A DNA stretch of 64,000 nucleotides, taken from positions 20,367 to 84,366 of the forward strand of contig CAZHZT010000005.1 of assembly GCA_964537285.1 (NCBI GenBank), written 5' to 3'. The notes under the pieces are model-generated. The model worked only from the letters and a program-made list of their open reading frames with translations. It was not told the origin of the DNA and ran no database searches. Below are positions 20,030 to 29,343 of the stretch, one piece after another. The position numbers and the translations under genes are program-made. Within the stretch, counting starts at the first letter, position 1; the number at the start of each line of letters is the position of its first letter. The DNA comes from CAZHZT01 sp964537285. Its GTDB lineage: Bacteria > Bacteroidota > Bacteroidia > Chitinophagales > Saprospiraceae.

Positions 20030-20821
20030 ATGGATAATATATATAAAGATCAAGCTCCGAACTCCGAAACATTAATTCTGTATGTATTTAATGAGCTATC
20101 CTCTGAAAAAGAAACAGACCTGGAGGCGTTTCTGGATGCAAATCCTATCTATGCAGACATAGTAGATGGCCTACTCAATTATGTAATCATCAATAAAATT
20201 GATAATAAAAAGGTGCTTCTTGAAAAGTATCAAGATAGCTTTGAAAAAGTTGTCCAGAACCTAAGAACTGCTTCTGAAGCTAACAAAAAAAATAAGACGA
20301 ACCCTTACTCCTGGTTAATCTTTTTGTCCGCAACAGCAGCAGTCGTCCTGTCTATTTTGCTTTTTTTACCCTGGCCCAATAATGCGCTGCTCAGCAAAAA
20401 GGAAAGAATAGACCTGCTTAGTCAATCTCTGGATAGAAACAGCTATTTGCTCAGCCCTGTCGCGAGCGCCCCCCAGGGAGAAATAGAAACATTAATGGAT
20501 GAATTCCAAACCGCCCTCTACACATCTAATAAAGATTATGGGAAAGCTCTACAAATAGCTGAATCGCTTGTAAGCAAAGGCATTGATCAAAGCAAGGTCT
20601 GGTTCTTTGGAGGCATTCTGCAGCTCTATTACAAAAATAATCCTAAGGAAGCAGTGGCTTTCTTAAAAAAATCAAGCCCTGACTATACTAAAGACTACTA
20701 CACTCACCTTACTATTGCATTCGTTCTAAATGATGAAATGGAAGAAGCCAAAGCCGTCTATGAGTCTTCCCAAAGGAATCCGGAACTTCCTGAAAAAATT
20801 CTAGAGATATTGAATCAGTAA
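20030..20821 (+). CDS. Single-pass membrane protein, putative anti-sigma factor with TPR-like periplasmic part
   Basis: A 263-residue protein. The N-terminal cytosolic part (about 1-95) starts SETLILYVFNELSSEKETDLEAFLDANP, like anti-sigma N-terminal helices (Y-x-x-x-E-L-x-x-x-E-x-x-x-x-E) but without the zinc-binding H-x3-C-x2-C. A membrane helix follows at about 98-117 (WLIFLSATAAVVLSILLFLPW). The outer part (about 155-260) has TPR-like pairs: YGKALQIAESLVSKG, WFFGGILQLYYKNNPKEAVAFLKK, YYTHLTIAFVLNDEMEEAKAVYESS. It lies 13 bp after the sigma factor gene. A TPR outer part is common in Bacteroidota sigma/anti-sigma pairs that sit near CHAT proteins. The function is inferred from context. Confidence 0.65.
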   Translation: MDNIYKDQAPNSETLILYVFNELSSEKETDLEAFLDANPIYADIVDGLLNYVIINKIDNKKVLLEKYQDSFEKVVQNLRTASEANKKNKTNPYSWLIFLSATAAVVLSILLFLPWPNNALLSKKERIDLLSQSLDRNSYLLSPVASAPQGEIETLMDEFQTALYTSNKDYGKALQIAESLVSKGIDQSKVWFFGGILQLYYKNNPKEAVAFLKKSSPDYTKDYYTHLTIAFVLNDEMEEAKAVYESSQRNPELPEKILEILNQ

Positions 20822-20850
20822 AATTGCAACAGTTATATGCTTGACAGGCT

Positions 20851-20900
20851 TAGGCTTTCATTGTAAAGGGCACAAAAGCGCCCTTTATAATGAAAGCCTA
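20851..20900. terminator. Long hairpin between convergent anti-sigma and CHAT genes
   Basis: TAGGCTTTCAT(T)GTAAAGGGC and GCCCTTTAT(A)ATGAAAGCCTA pair over about 21 bp with a short loop. It abuts copy 2 of the 16-mer and probably ends transcription from both directions. Confidence 0.8.
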
Positions 20901-20913
20901 GTGCTTCAGGAAC
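20898..20913 (-). repeat. 3'-end 16-mer GTTCCTGAAGCACTAG, copy 2
   Basis: On the minus strand, 32 nt after the CHAT gene stop and directly joined to the hairpin at 20851-20900. Confidence 0.75.
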
Positions 20914-20944
20914 CTAAATTAATAAATATTTTGAAGGGCTCTTT

Positions 20945-23701
20945 TTAGTCAAATTTTTGAGGAATGCCAATGCTTACCAAATTAGCCCAAAGCGCTATTT
21001 TAGGATCTTTCTCTTGAATATAATCACGTTTGGCCTGAGATAGCGCCTCATCCGTTCGCCTATTTTCATCCATTAAATACCTGTAGAAGTTTTCCAGGAT
21101 TTCTGCGCTAGGCTCATCGGGAACCTGATTTAAAGTAGCGATGATATTGGGGCAACCCGAATAAGTGAACCCTCTGGCTATACTTTCTATACCTTCCCCA
21201 ATTTTTCCGTAGCCTGTTTCTGTTTCGCAACTTCCCAGAACGATGAGTTGAGTAGCTCCGAAATTCTGATTGTACAATTCTCTTACGGTCAGGGCATCTT
21301 CAATTTCTCCCCCGAAACATAATTTATGATTGAGAGGATCAAGGCCATCAGCCAGGCCATGCTCAACTATTTGAACAATTGCTGATTGAGCTCCCTTTGA
21401 TAAAAAGTCCTCCTTATTAGCAGGTTCAACAATCAGGCTTTTATCGCCCGGAAATTTTGTTGCTACATTTTTGGACATGATTGCTAGATTGGTCAGGGGC
21501 TTGTTACTGCAACCGTATGACGGGGCCTTTTCACCACCATTTGCCCCAATAAAAGATGCAAAGTTCCACGTTGGGACATCTCTTTCAGAATTCTTTAAAA
21601 GGCCGTAGGTCGCTAAAGAAAATTGATAAGAAATGTTGTATTTGTTGATTAAATAGGCAGGAACAGAATTTTCCTCAAATTTCTCACAAATCAAGACTTC
21701 AAGGGGAAGTTCTCTGAAAGAGCGGTTCGGAATAATAATTAAGTTTTTAATTTTTTCCTCTCCATTTTTTGACAACCATTTATCAACTGGATTAAAAAAG
21801 CTGTTGTAAAGCCTTCTGCTTGCTTCTTCATATTTCCCAGCTCCTTCAGCTACTTTCAAAAAATTGGTAATGAGCTTTTTATCTTCGGCCCAATCATTGT
21901 ATAAAGACAGTTCTACCAAATCCAATTTGTTTTTGGAAACGATTAAGCAAGAAACTCCTGATTCATGATTAAAATATTCCAGAAAGGCCGTTTGATCATC
22001 TAAAAAACTTTTCTGAAAAGATGAAATAGCAGGTATTGAGTTATCATATCTTTCGTAATAAAACGACTTATCGGTTTGATTGGTTGAATTTTTCAGACTA
22101 TCCCGGAATAACCTGTAGGCATTTTGGGCATCTAGCAAAGAACTTCTTATAGTAGCATCCTCGTACACTTGGGCCTGAAACGTTCGGATCTTATTTTTTA
22201 AAGCCTTTTCTTTAAGAACCAGGGCTTTCACCTGCTCATCGTCTGTTTTTGCATATAAATTGTTCCGGATAGCATTTCGCAACAAAAAACTCTTACTTTT
22301 CTCTGCGACTTTAAAACACTCATCAAGGTATTTAGTGTCTCCGGTTAATTTATACAATTCTTTCCCCATGCCAAAGGCAAGGTGGCAGTGAAATGGATAG
22401 CGCATTCTAAAGCTTGCTATAGAATAATCAACATGATGAATGTAACTGGCTTCGTCGAATAATTCTAAGACATCAATAGACAGCGCCAGGCCTTTTTTCA
22501 GTATTTCAACATCTCCGGTTGCCAGGTACTCTGCCCATATAATTCCCGTTTGACTAAATAGCAATGGAAACAGAAAAACGATTTTATTTTCATCCAAAAA
22601 CTCGGTTTTAGGAGCTTCATAAATATTATTCAAAGGAAAACCTATTTCCCTCATTCCTTCCAGGAAGGTTTTATGCGCCTTTTTGTACTTTCCTTGGTAA
22701 GCATACGCTAAGGCCAATGACCCATTCATTGTCTTTTTAAAATTATTGAAGTAGGGGTTATTGAACTGATCGTAACCGTTTATGGCTTTTTCCATATATA
22801 CGATGGCGCTATCCAAGTCCCCGGGAAGGCTGTCCCGTTTAATCAAATCAAGATAGGTTAAACCAATATTACTGTATGTATGATACAAAAAGCCTAACAA
22901 AGCAGGGTTCTGCTTTGCCAATTGGTTTTGCAAACGCAACAACTTTTTAAAACTTACAATACTCGTCCTAAGCAAAGATGCGGTCTTTTTCATAGAACCG
23001 TTCCACGTTGACTTTAGAGCTTCCTGTCGGGTAGCGAGCGCAGTTGAATTGAGGGTCGCGGCATATTCCACGGAAGTCGTATCTAATCCATGCATTTCAT
23101 ACATCTCCAATGATTTTTCAGCGTGAAGTTTGGCCCTTTCGTCTCCGGCATAAAAGTAAATCACTGCTAAATTAGATTCTTCCAGTGCTTCAGATTTTTT
23201 GTTCCCGGTTTCCCGAAAACAAGCAATGGCTTTTTCAGAGCAAGCCCTTGCCAGGTCTGTTTCATAAGTATTTACAAAAGAAAATGATTGAAAGCTGTAA
23301 ACATCTCCTAAGTGGTTTCTGGCGTTTTTAGAGGAACATGGCTCCAGGGCTTCTTCGGCCTTTTTTAGATAAGGCAGGGCATCTGTGAGTCTTTGTTGTT
23401 CCTGCAAATCATTAGCTTTTACTCTAAGACATTTGCTGTAATTAATCCTAAGTGAATCATTGGTAAGCTTTATGTTGGCTAAAGTATCCAGGCTCTTTTC
23501 AAGCAAGGCTAATTCTACACTGTCTAAAGTAACCGATGAAGCGCTATCTACTCTGGCATAGAGTGAATGACAACAATCTACTGCTTCTTGTATCCCCGGA
23601 CGTACATTGTAAATTTCTTCCTGGCCCTGCTCAGCAGTACAGCTTTGAAGAATTGATAATAAAATGGCAAAGAGCAAAAAGCTGAATGGAAAAGTTTTCA
23701 T
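20945..23701 (-). CDS. CHAT-domain (caspase-like) protease lipoprotein with TPR
   Basis: 918 residues from the preferred start Met at 23701 (MKTFPFSFLLF); a Met 15 bp upstream also fits. The N-terminus ends in a lipobox-like LLSILQSC, so it is predicted to be a lipoprotein. TPR-type helices span about 60-480. The C-terminal CHAT domain (about 620-915) contains PNRSFRELPLEVLI, VQIVEHGLADG (catalytic His near 780), CFGGEIEDALTVREL, VLGSCETETGYGKIGEGIESIARGFTYSGCPNIIATL (catalytic Cys near 823) and the closing NFYRYLMDENRRTDEALSQAKRDYI. Both catalytic residues are present. CHAT proteases cut partner proteins and often respond to a bound TPR or receptor. It is convergent with the sigma/anti-sigma genes. 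A periplasmic or surface CHAT protein is worth note; its substrate is unknown. Confidence 0.88.
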   Translation of the reverse strand: MKTFPFSFLLFAILLSILQSCTAEQGQEEIYNVRPGIQEAVDCCHSLYARVDSASSVTLDSVELALLEKSLDTLANIKLTNDSLRINYSKCLRVKANDLQEQQRLTDALPYLKKAEEALEPCSSKNARNHLGDVYSFQSFSFVNTYETDLARACSEKAIACFRETGNKKSEALEESNLAVIYFYAGDERAKLHAEKSLEMYEMHGLDTTSVEYAATLNSTALATRQEALKSTWNGSMKKTASLLRTSIVSFKKLLRLQNQLAKQNPALLGFLYHTYSNIGLTYLDLIKRDSLPGDLDSAIVYMEKAINGYDQFNNPYFNNFKKTMNGSLALAYAYQGKYKKAHKTFLEGMREIGFPLNNIYEAPKTEFLDENKIVFLFPLLFSQTGIIWAEYLATGDVEILKKGLALSIDVLELFDEASYIHHVDYSIASFRMRYPFHCHLAFGMGKELYKLTGDTKYLDECFKVAEKSKSFLLRNAIRNNLYAKTDDEQVKALVLKEKALKNKIRTFQAQVYEDATIRSSLLDAQNAYRLFRDSLKNSTNQTDKSFYYERYDNSIPAISSFQKSFLDDQTAFLEYFNHESGVSCLIVSKNKLDLVELSLYNDWAEDKKLITNFLKVAEGAGKYEEASRRLYNSFFNPVDKWLSKNGEEKIKNLIIIPNRSFRELPLEVLICEKFEENSVPAYLINKYNISYQFSLATYGLLKNSERDVPTWNFASFIGANGGEKAPSYGCSNKPLTNLAIMSKNVATKFPGDKSLIVEPANKEDFLSKGAQSAIVQIVEHGLADGLDPLNHKLCFGGEIEDALTVRELYNQNFGATQLIVLGSCETETGYGKIGEGIESIARGFTYSGCPNIIATLNQVPDEPSAEILENFYRYLMDENRRTDEALSQAKRDYIQEKDPKIALWANLVSIGIPQKFD

Positions 23702-23802
23702 TTTGTAAAAAGGCATTTGATGAAAAATTGATTAATTGGTCGTGACCTACGATGATCACATTGAATATAACAAAATTTATCCCAAAATTTCGCAGCAATA
23801 CC

Positions 23803-23865
23803 TTTTAACACAGCCAGAAAAGGCCTTTTTGCTTCGCAAAAAGGCCTTTTCTGGCTGTGTTAAAA
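23803..23865. terminator. Perfect long hairpin between CHAT and beta-helix genes
   Basis: About 29 bp of perfect complementarity around GCTTCGC, with arms TTTTAACACAGCCAGAAAAG and its complement, ending in runs of T on both sides. It is the likely terminator of the minus-strand beta-helix gene that ends at 23902. Confidence 0.85.
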
Positions 23866-23901
23866 AATATTATCGCGCTGTAGGCGCGTTTATTTTCCAT
23901 A

Positions 23902-25779
23902 TCAAGCAGTGCGGAGACCTTCCTTATGTATATTATACAACCCCACTATACTTACATTAAGCAACATCAATACCGACAAGAAAAATGCCCATTGGCCCAT
24001 CGTCGGAATATTCGCTAGAATAGCCGAAAGAAAGGGTGCAGGTGGTGCTGGTGGGGTACAAATAGTGATGACATCAGGATCAGCAGTTAATGCAATATCT
24101 CCTTGTCCTTGTTTAATAGCCCCGGCGAAATCCAAAGCAATAGTAGCTGGATTGACTTCCGTTGGAATATAGCTTCCACCAACCATAAGCCCTGATCTTA
24201 TTCCAAATCCACCTACAGAGATATTGGTTGCAGATTGGACTTGCACATTTCCTCCTCCTGATTTAATCCCTCCGCCTTGAATTCTCACATTGCCGCAGGA
24301 AGTAATATTTATATTTCCACCATCAGATAAAATACCTTGATTGCTCACTGTCAAAGATCCACTAAAAGAAGTAACACTTCCTCCAAATGTTTGAATGCCA
24401 CTACCCATTGGTAAGTTTATACTTCCCGTATGGTTCAAAACCACATTTCCACCGCCTGAATTGATTCCATTACCCTCTACCTCCAGATTTGTTCCATAGG
24501 TAGTTATATTCCCTCCGCTAGATGCAAAGCCTACACCTTCAATAATATCCACAACACCTGTATGGTAAAGATTTATATCGCCTCCATTTGTTTGGATGCC
24601 CGAGCCTTTAGCAAATAAGCCTATGCCATAACTTGAAACTGAACCGGCACTGGACATTATCCCACCGGCACAAACGACCACACTGTCATCAAATACCAGA
24701 TTAATGTTACCCATATTTGATGAAACCCCCGAGCCTTCAACATATATATCAGAGCCCGTCAAGACGGTATTCCCCGCAGATAATCCACCACCTTCAACTC
24801 TGATACGTCCACTATGAAGCAGCTGAGCTTCACCGCCATTCGTATTTATCCCGGGACCTCTAACCAGCAAGCCGGTACCAGAAGTGACGATTTCCCCTCC
24901 ATTAGTACTAATTCCACCGCCACTCGGAATAAGAATATTGCCGCTTTGATTTAGACTAATATCTCCGCCATCAGTATCTATACCTTGTGATACAATCGAA
25001 AAGTCAATTCCGGTATTGGTGAAATCTCCTCCCATCGTCATTATCCCACTTAAAATAACAACAGGACCATTCGTTGTAATATCACCACCATTAGTGGTAA
25101 ACGAGTTGCCGGTAAGTGCAGAAATGATTTCGGTGAAAGATAGATCAATATTTCCGGTATTGGTATTTATTTTAAGTCCGCCGGTAGCTACTAAAGCTTT
25201 ACCAGACAAGAAAACGTTCCCATTTCCATTGTTGATGTTGATGCCGGTTCCTCCAGGACTTCTAAGCGTATCGGTCAAAATGATGTCAACATTTCCTCCT
25301 TCCGTATTGACTCCCACTCCTTCAATGGTGGTATTCCTGGCCATAATAGAAAGGTTTCCCCGGTCGGTTGTGATTCCACTTGAAGAGATCAGCACTGTAT
25401 CTGCTACATTAAAGGTAATATCCCCGTTCTGAGTACTAATACCTGCGCCTTCTACCGTAGCATTTTCACCCTCGTATTCAAGATTCCCACCGCTAGTCAT
25501 TATACCACTTCCTTCATTTAAAAAAGATCCGGTATGATTCAAATCTATGTTTCCACCGTCCGTAACCAGCCCCTGGCCAGAAATGTTAAAATCCACACCT
25601 GAAGAGGTAAAGTCTCCACCATTGGTTTTTACGCCCAGGCCACTAATACTTACATTTCCAAGTGCACTAACTTCTACTTCTACTTGGTTAGCCCCCGAAA
25701 CATCAAAAGTTAGTTCAACATTGTCAGATGCCGTCAGAGTCAGTTTTCTGTTACCTGAATTGGCTGAGTAGGTTGAGCC
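23902..25779 (-). pseudogene. Repeat-rich beta-helix surface protein with IPTL-CTERM-like sorting signal, main (C-terminal) fragment
   Basis: About 620 residues of a very regular repeat: units such as GxGIxTxGGNIxxxxxGxxxxxGxGI, rich in Gly, Asn, Ser and Thr, typical of a right-handed beta-helix. The C-terminus reads IPTMGQWAFFLSVLMLLNVSIVGLYNIHKEG: the IPT-x-x-x-W motif, a membrane helix and a basic tail, as in the IPTL-CTERM class, which is presumed to be handled by an exosortase-like enzyme. It lacks a signal peptide because the 5' end (26563-26808) has been cut off by a 783-bp insertion. In the uninterrupted frame ...IIFAGGST would run straight into YSANSGNRKL. A local ATG formed at the junction could start translation but would give an unexported protein. 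Confidence 0.8.
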
Positions 25780-26562
25780 CATAGCCGTCAGGCTAAAGGC
25801 AAAACCTTGAAGGGACTAAATCAACCTTTAAGGCCTTTAGGTCTTACAAAGTACTTAGTTCCTGCCCGTTAATTGTTCCGGCTTCTTCAAACAGCCCCTT
25901 TGCTGCCTCCTTTAGCTTGCCTTGGTTGCCTTTTAGGCTTAAAACATAATCTGTTCCCTGGCCAACTATCTGTTGGGCAATCACCTTTTGGCGGCCCCTT
26001 GCATCAATCGTTACTTTTATCCTTTGCTTTTATTCGGCAGTTTTATGCGTCTGCCCTTCCCAAGTGCCCAAAAAGCGCGTAGCGATTTTAACCTCTGTAA
26101 AAACGAGGGAACCCGACAAAACAGGCGCATAGCGACTGACACCTTTACAACATGAATCGAAAAATTCCATCAAAAATTATTATGCGTTTGGCATGAGCTA
26201 GGGACTCCTGAAAAATGCCTTCTTTTGGTTTCAGTCGCTACGCGCCTGTTCATTTGTGTATCTATTTTACTACAGAGCTTGTAATCGCTACGCGCTTTCC
26301 GTGGGTAAGGGCAAGGGCAGACGCATTAAAACAGAACCCTTCAAAATATTAAGATATTTAGTTTACAGAGTGCTTAGTCACAGGTGTAAACCCGTGGTTT
26401 TAAAAGAGTTTTGAATCGACTCTGTAGGAGTCTAATAAAAGGCCGTGCTTTCTCAAAAAAGGTTAGACTCCTACGGAGACGTAAAAAATGCACCTTTTTT
26501 CCCAGCGAGAACCCTGGGCTAAGCTATTAAAAGACCTAACGGCCTTTAGCCTGACGGCTATG
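25780..26562. mobile_element. 783-bp MITE/foldback-like element with 21-bp perfect terminal inverted repeats
   Basis: The left end CATAGCCGTCAGGCTAAAGG(C) at 25780-25800 is exactly inverted at 26542-26562. The 9-bp sequence GGTTGAGCC flanks it on both sides (25771-25779 and 26563-26571) as a target duplication. The element interrupts a beta-helix gene in frame. It encodes no recognisable transposase; frames at 25873-26155 are short and featureless. Its centre is a large imperfect palindrome (about 26035-26338) with arms such as ATGCGTCTGCCCTT, GCGCGTAGCGATT and CAGTCGCTA(C/T)GCGCCTGT. A second hairpin (GTAGGAGTCTAA / TTAGACTCCTAC) is at 26418-26481. It is a non-autonomous element, presumably moved by a transposase encoded elsewhere. 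Confidence 0.88.
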
Positions 26563-26808
26563 GGTTGAGCCACCGGCGAATATTATAGCCCCACTATTGT
26601 TGATAATAGTGATATCGCCATTGTCTAGTTCTGTTCCCAGGTCATTAATATTAATAAATGGATTAGCCCCATTGGGGGTATAAACACCAGCCGTCAAATC
26701 GACGTCAGCGGTAGGCATGCCGAATCCTACGTTAATATCCTGGGTGTAGCCTGCTATTGCCAATAGGCCAAAAGCTACACTCAATAGGAGGTGTAAATAA
26801 TTTTTCAT
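26563..26808 (-). pseudogene. Signal-peptide fragment of the interrupted beta-helix/IPTL-CTERM gene
   Basis: The first 82 codons of the split gene: signal peptide MKNYLHLLLSVAFGLLAIAGYTQ, then a stretch of secreted-protein type ending ITIINNSGAIIFAGGST. Translation then enters the inserted element and stops after 8 more residues. The reading frame matches that of the downstream fragment across the 9-bp duplicated target, so precise excision would restore one gene of roughly 700 codons. Confidence 0.85.
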
Positions 26809-27178
26809 TTTTTCAAACTTGGATTATAAAATTAGTTCGTTAATCCTAATGCTAAAGATAAGAAAAATTTTCAATACCTTTTTTTGTGCTGGAACAGGGG
26901 TGCATTTCATTTTGTCGTTGGTTGATTCTTTTTAAAATTCACGTCATTAGCTCGTCAGAACGCCCCTTCCTAACCTGCTGTTGATCCCCTGTCGAACAAA
27001 TCTGTTAACTTACAACACAATTCCTCTCTGACAAACCCACAACTTTCAACTCATTTTTTCGTTTTCTACCCACAAGAGTTTTTTTTTGAAAAAGCAGAAA
27101 TTTATTAAATTTAAGGCTTTAGCCAGATTTTTATTTGCTCCTATACTGAAAATTATTTTTGAAATGACAGCTTCCTGG
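26809..27178. other. Intergenic region (370 bp) between divergent genes
   Basis: Holds the 5' regions of the beta-helix gene (minus) and the TPR protein gene (plus). T-rich tracts occur near 27055-27090. No RNA gene or confident promoter box was seen. Confidence 0.4.
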
Positions 27179-28990
27179 ATGAAGAATATAAGTTTATTGA
27201 TTTTTTTTGTGTTAGCAGGCTCTGCTACACTCCTGAGCCAAAATACCGATGCTCGCCTTGCAGCCCAGTATTATCGGGATGGGGAGTACGAAAAAGCTTC
27301 CGTTCTGTATAAAAGACTCTATAGCCAGCGCAACTTCAACTTCTATTATTTTGATAAATATACAGAGTGCCTCCTGAATTTAGAGCGCTATGAAGAATGT
27401 GAACAAGCGATCAAAAAGGAATCGAAGAAAAACCCTAAAGATGTTCAGCTTCTTGTCGCTTACGGAAACCTTATGGAAAGGCAGTTCCGCGATGAAGAAG
27501 CCCAAAAGAAATATGAAGAAGCAATAAATAGAGTTGGCGATTCCCGGAACGACATCGTTAAGCTGGCCAATGCCTTCATGGGAGATACTAAATACGAGCT
27601 GGCAATCCAGACCTATGAAAAGGGAGCCAAAGCCCTGAAAGATCCCCAGGTCTTTGCGTATAATCTGGGCGACCTATACCGCCGCAAAGGCGACGTCCCT
27701 AAGATGGTTGAAAACTACCTGCAAAGCCTGGCTATTAATCCGAGTAGGCTAGATAACCTAAAAAGATTGTTCTCCAGAGGAATGGAAGAAGAAGGCCTGA
27801 ATGAGCTGCAAAAACAACTTTACGCCTTTATCCAATCCAGTAATGATAATATTCAATTTCTTGATCTTTTAGCATGGGTGTTCATTCAAAAAGAAGATTA
27901 TAAAAGTGCTTTACGCCAGGTTAAAGCTTTGGATCGCCGCCTCGAAGAAGCCGGGCAACGAGTATATGACCTGGCTGAAAGCGCAGCCGTTTCCGGGGAT
28001 TATGACGCAGCCATCGATGGGTTTCAATATATCATTGATGAAAAAGGTAAGGACTCGCCCTTCTACATAGATGCCAAAAGGGAATCCTTGATTTGCAGAA
28101 GAGATAAATTGGTTAAAGGCTATGACTACACCAGAGCAGACCTGGAAAACCTCCGTGCCCAATATGAAGAATTTCTTAGCGAATTTGGCCGCAACCGTTC
28201 AACCGCGGGAATCATCGGAGAATTGGCTGACTTGGAAGCACTTTACTTAAACAATCTTGACAAGGCTATTGAGCTTTTGAATGAAATGATAGAACTTCCC
28301 GGAGTTGACCGGATTGAACGTGCGGAGGCAAAAATTACCCTTGCAGATTATTACCTTATGAAAGGGGAACGTTGGGAATCAACACTCTTATATTCTCAGG
28401 TGGATAAAGAATTTAAAGACGATATATTAGGCCATGAAGCGCGCTTTCGCAATGCGAAGCTGTCTTATTATGTTGGCGATTTCCAATGGGCCCAAGCACA
28501 ATTTGATGTACTGAAGGCGTCAACTTCCAAGCTTATTGCAAATGATGCCCTTGATCTTTCCATCTTCATCATGGATAACCTTGGATTGGACACCACTGCT
28601 GAATCCCTATCGCTCTATGCTGATGCGGACTTATTGATTTTTCAAAATAAATTCGACGATGCTTTCCAGGCGTTTGATCGCTTACTAAAAGATTTTCCAG
28701 ATCACTCCCTGCTTGATGATGTCCTTTATTCTAAAGCTAAAGTATATCGTAAACAACGGCAGTATGAAAAAGCCGTGGAGATGTATCAAAAAATCATTGA
28801 CAATCATCGCGACGAAATTCGCGCAGATAACGCGCTGTTCGAATTGGCTGACTTATACGAACACGAACTCAATCAACAGGAAAAAGCTAAACCCCTGTAC
28901 GAAACCCTTTTTATTGACTTTTCAAATAGCACTTTCGCCGTGGAAGCGCGCAAACGCTATCGCATTCTTCGAGGTGATAATATCGAATAA
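27179..28990 (+). CDS. Exported TPR protein
   Basis: 603 residues from the preferred ATG at 27179 (MKNISLLIFFVLAGSATLLSQ, a signal peptide). A Met 15 bp upstream is possible, and the longest frame begins with an unlikely TTG. After the signal peptide the whole chain is tetratricopeptide-like helices: AAQYYRDGEYEKASVLYKRLY, LLVAYGNLMERQFRDEEAQKKYEEAI, LADYYLMKGERWESTLLYSQV, DDVLYSKAKVYRKQRQYEKAVEMYQKII, and a final LFELADLYEHELNQQEKAKPLYETLF. Such periplasmic TPR proteins act as scaffolds; the partner is unknown. The DUF4286 gene follows after 3 bp, so the two are probably translated from one transcript. Confidence 0.85.
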   Translation: MKNISLLIFFVLAGSATLLSQNTDARLAAQYYRDGEYEKASVLYKRLYSQRNFNFYYFDKYTECLLNLERYEECEQAIKKESKKNPKDVQLLVAYGNLMERQFRDEEAQKKYEEAINRVGDSRNDIVKLANAFMGDTKYELAIQTYEKGAKALKDPQVFAYNLGDLYRRKGDVPKMVENYLQSLAINPSRLDNLKRLFSRGMEEEGLNELQKQLYAFIQSSNDNIQFLDLLAWVFIQKEDYKSALRQVKALDRRLEEAGQRVYDLAESAAVSGDYDAAIDGFQYIIDEKGKDSPFYIDAKRESLICRRDKLVKGYDYTRADLENLRAQYEEFLSEFGRNRSTAGIIGELADLEALYLNNLDKAIELLNEMIELPGVDRIERAEAKITLADYYLMKGERWESTLLYSQVDKEFKDDILGHEARFRNAKLSYYVGDFQWAQAQFDVLKASTSKLIANDALDLSIFIMDNLGLDTTAESLSLYADADLLIFQNKFDDAFQAFDRLLKDFPDHSLLDDVLYSKAKVYRKQRQYEKAVEMYQKIIDNHRDEIRADNALFELADLYEHELNQQEKAKPLYETLFIDFSNSTFAVEARKRYRILRGDNIE

Positions 28991-28993
28991 AGT

Positions 28994-29296
28994 ATGATCC
29001 TATACAATGTTACTGTGAAAATAGCAGCAGGCGTGGAAGCGGAATGGCTGCAATGGATGAAAGAAGTTCACATACCGGATGTCATGAAAACGGGGCTTTT
29101 CATAGATAACCAAATTTGCAAAGTGCTCGATGATCAATTCGAAGATGGCACCACTTATGCCATTCAATACAAAAGCCCCGATATGGAGACCTTTCAAAAA
29201 TACCGTAAAGAGTTCGCTCCGGCACTTCAGAAAGAACACCAAAAAAAATATGAAGGACAGTATGTGGCCTTCAGAACGTTATTAGAAATGGTATAA
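28994..29296 (+). CDS. DUF4286 family protein
   Basis: A 100-residue soluble protein: MILYNVTVKIAAGVEAEWLQWMKEVHIPDVMKTGLF, then YAIQYKSPDMETFQKYRKEFAPALQKEHQKKY, and VAFRTLLE at the end. This is the typical whole-length pattern of DUF4286, a small ferredoxin-like/ABM-type fold common in Bacteroidota, whose function is not known. It follows the TPR gene by 3 bp and is closed by a hairpin overlapping its stop. Confidence 0.85.
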   Translation: MILYNVTVKIAAGVEAEWLQWMKEVHIPDVMKTGLFIDNQICKVLDDQFEDGTTYAIQYKSPDMETFQKYRKEFAPALQKEHQKKYEGQYVAFRTLLEMV

Positions 29297-29338
29297 TGAA
29301 AGAACCCCCTCTGCAATAGAACTTCCTTCATTATACCA
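29289..29338. terminator. Hairpin between convergent DUF4286 and MBL genes
   Basis: TGGTATAATGAA (29289-29300) pairs perfectly with TTCATTATACCA (29327-29338). It spans the stop codon of the plus gene and ends 5 bp before the stop of the minus gene. Confidence 0.7.
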
Positions 29339-29343
29339 CACTT

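Noticed and set aside
25873..26155. Plus-strand frames inside the 783-bp element as a transposase
   Set aside because: Short (60-69 residues), overlapping, without any DDE or other catalytic pattern.
27086..27178. TTG-initiated extension of the TPR protein
   Set aside because: The extension starts in a T-rich tract and would place a second hydrophobic stretch before the true signal peptide.
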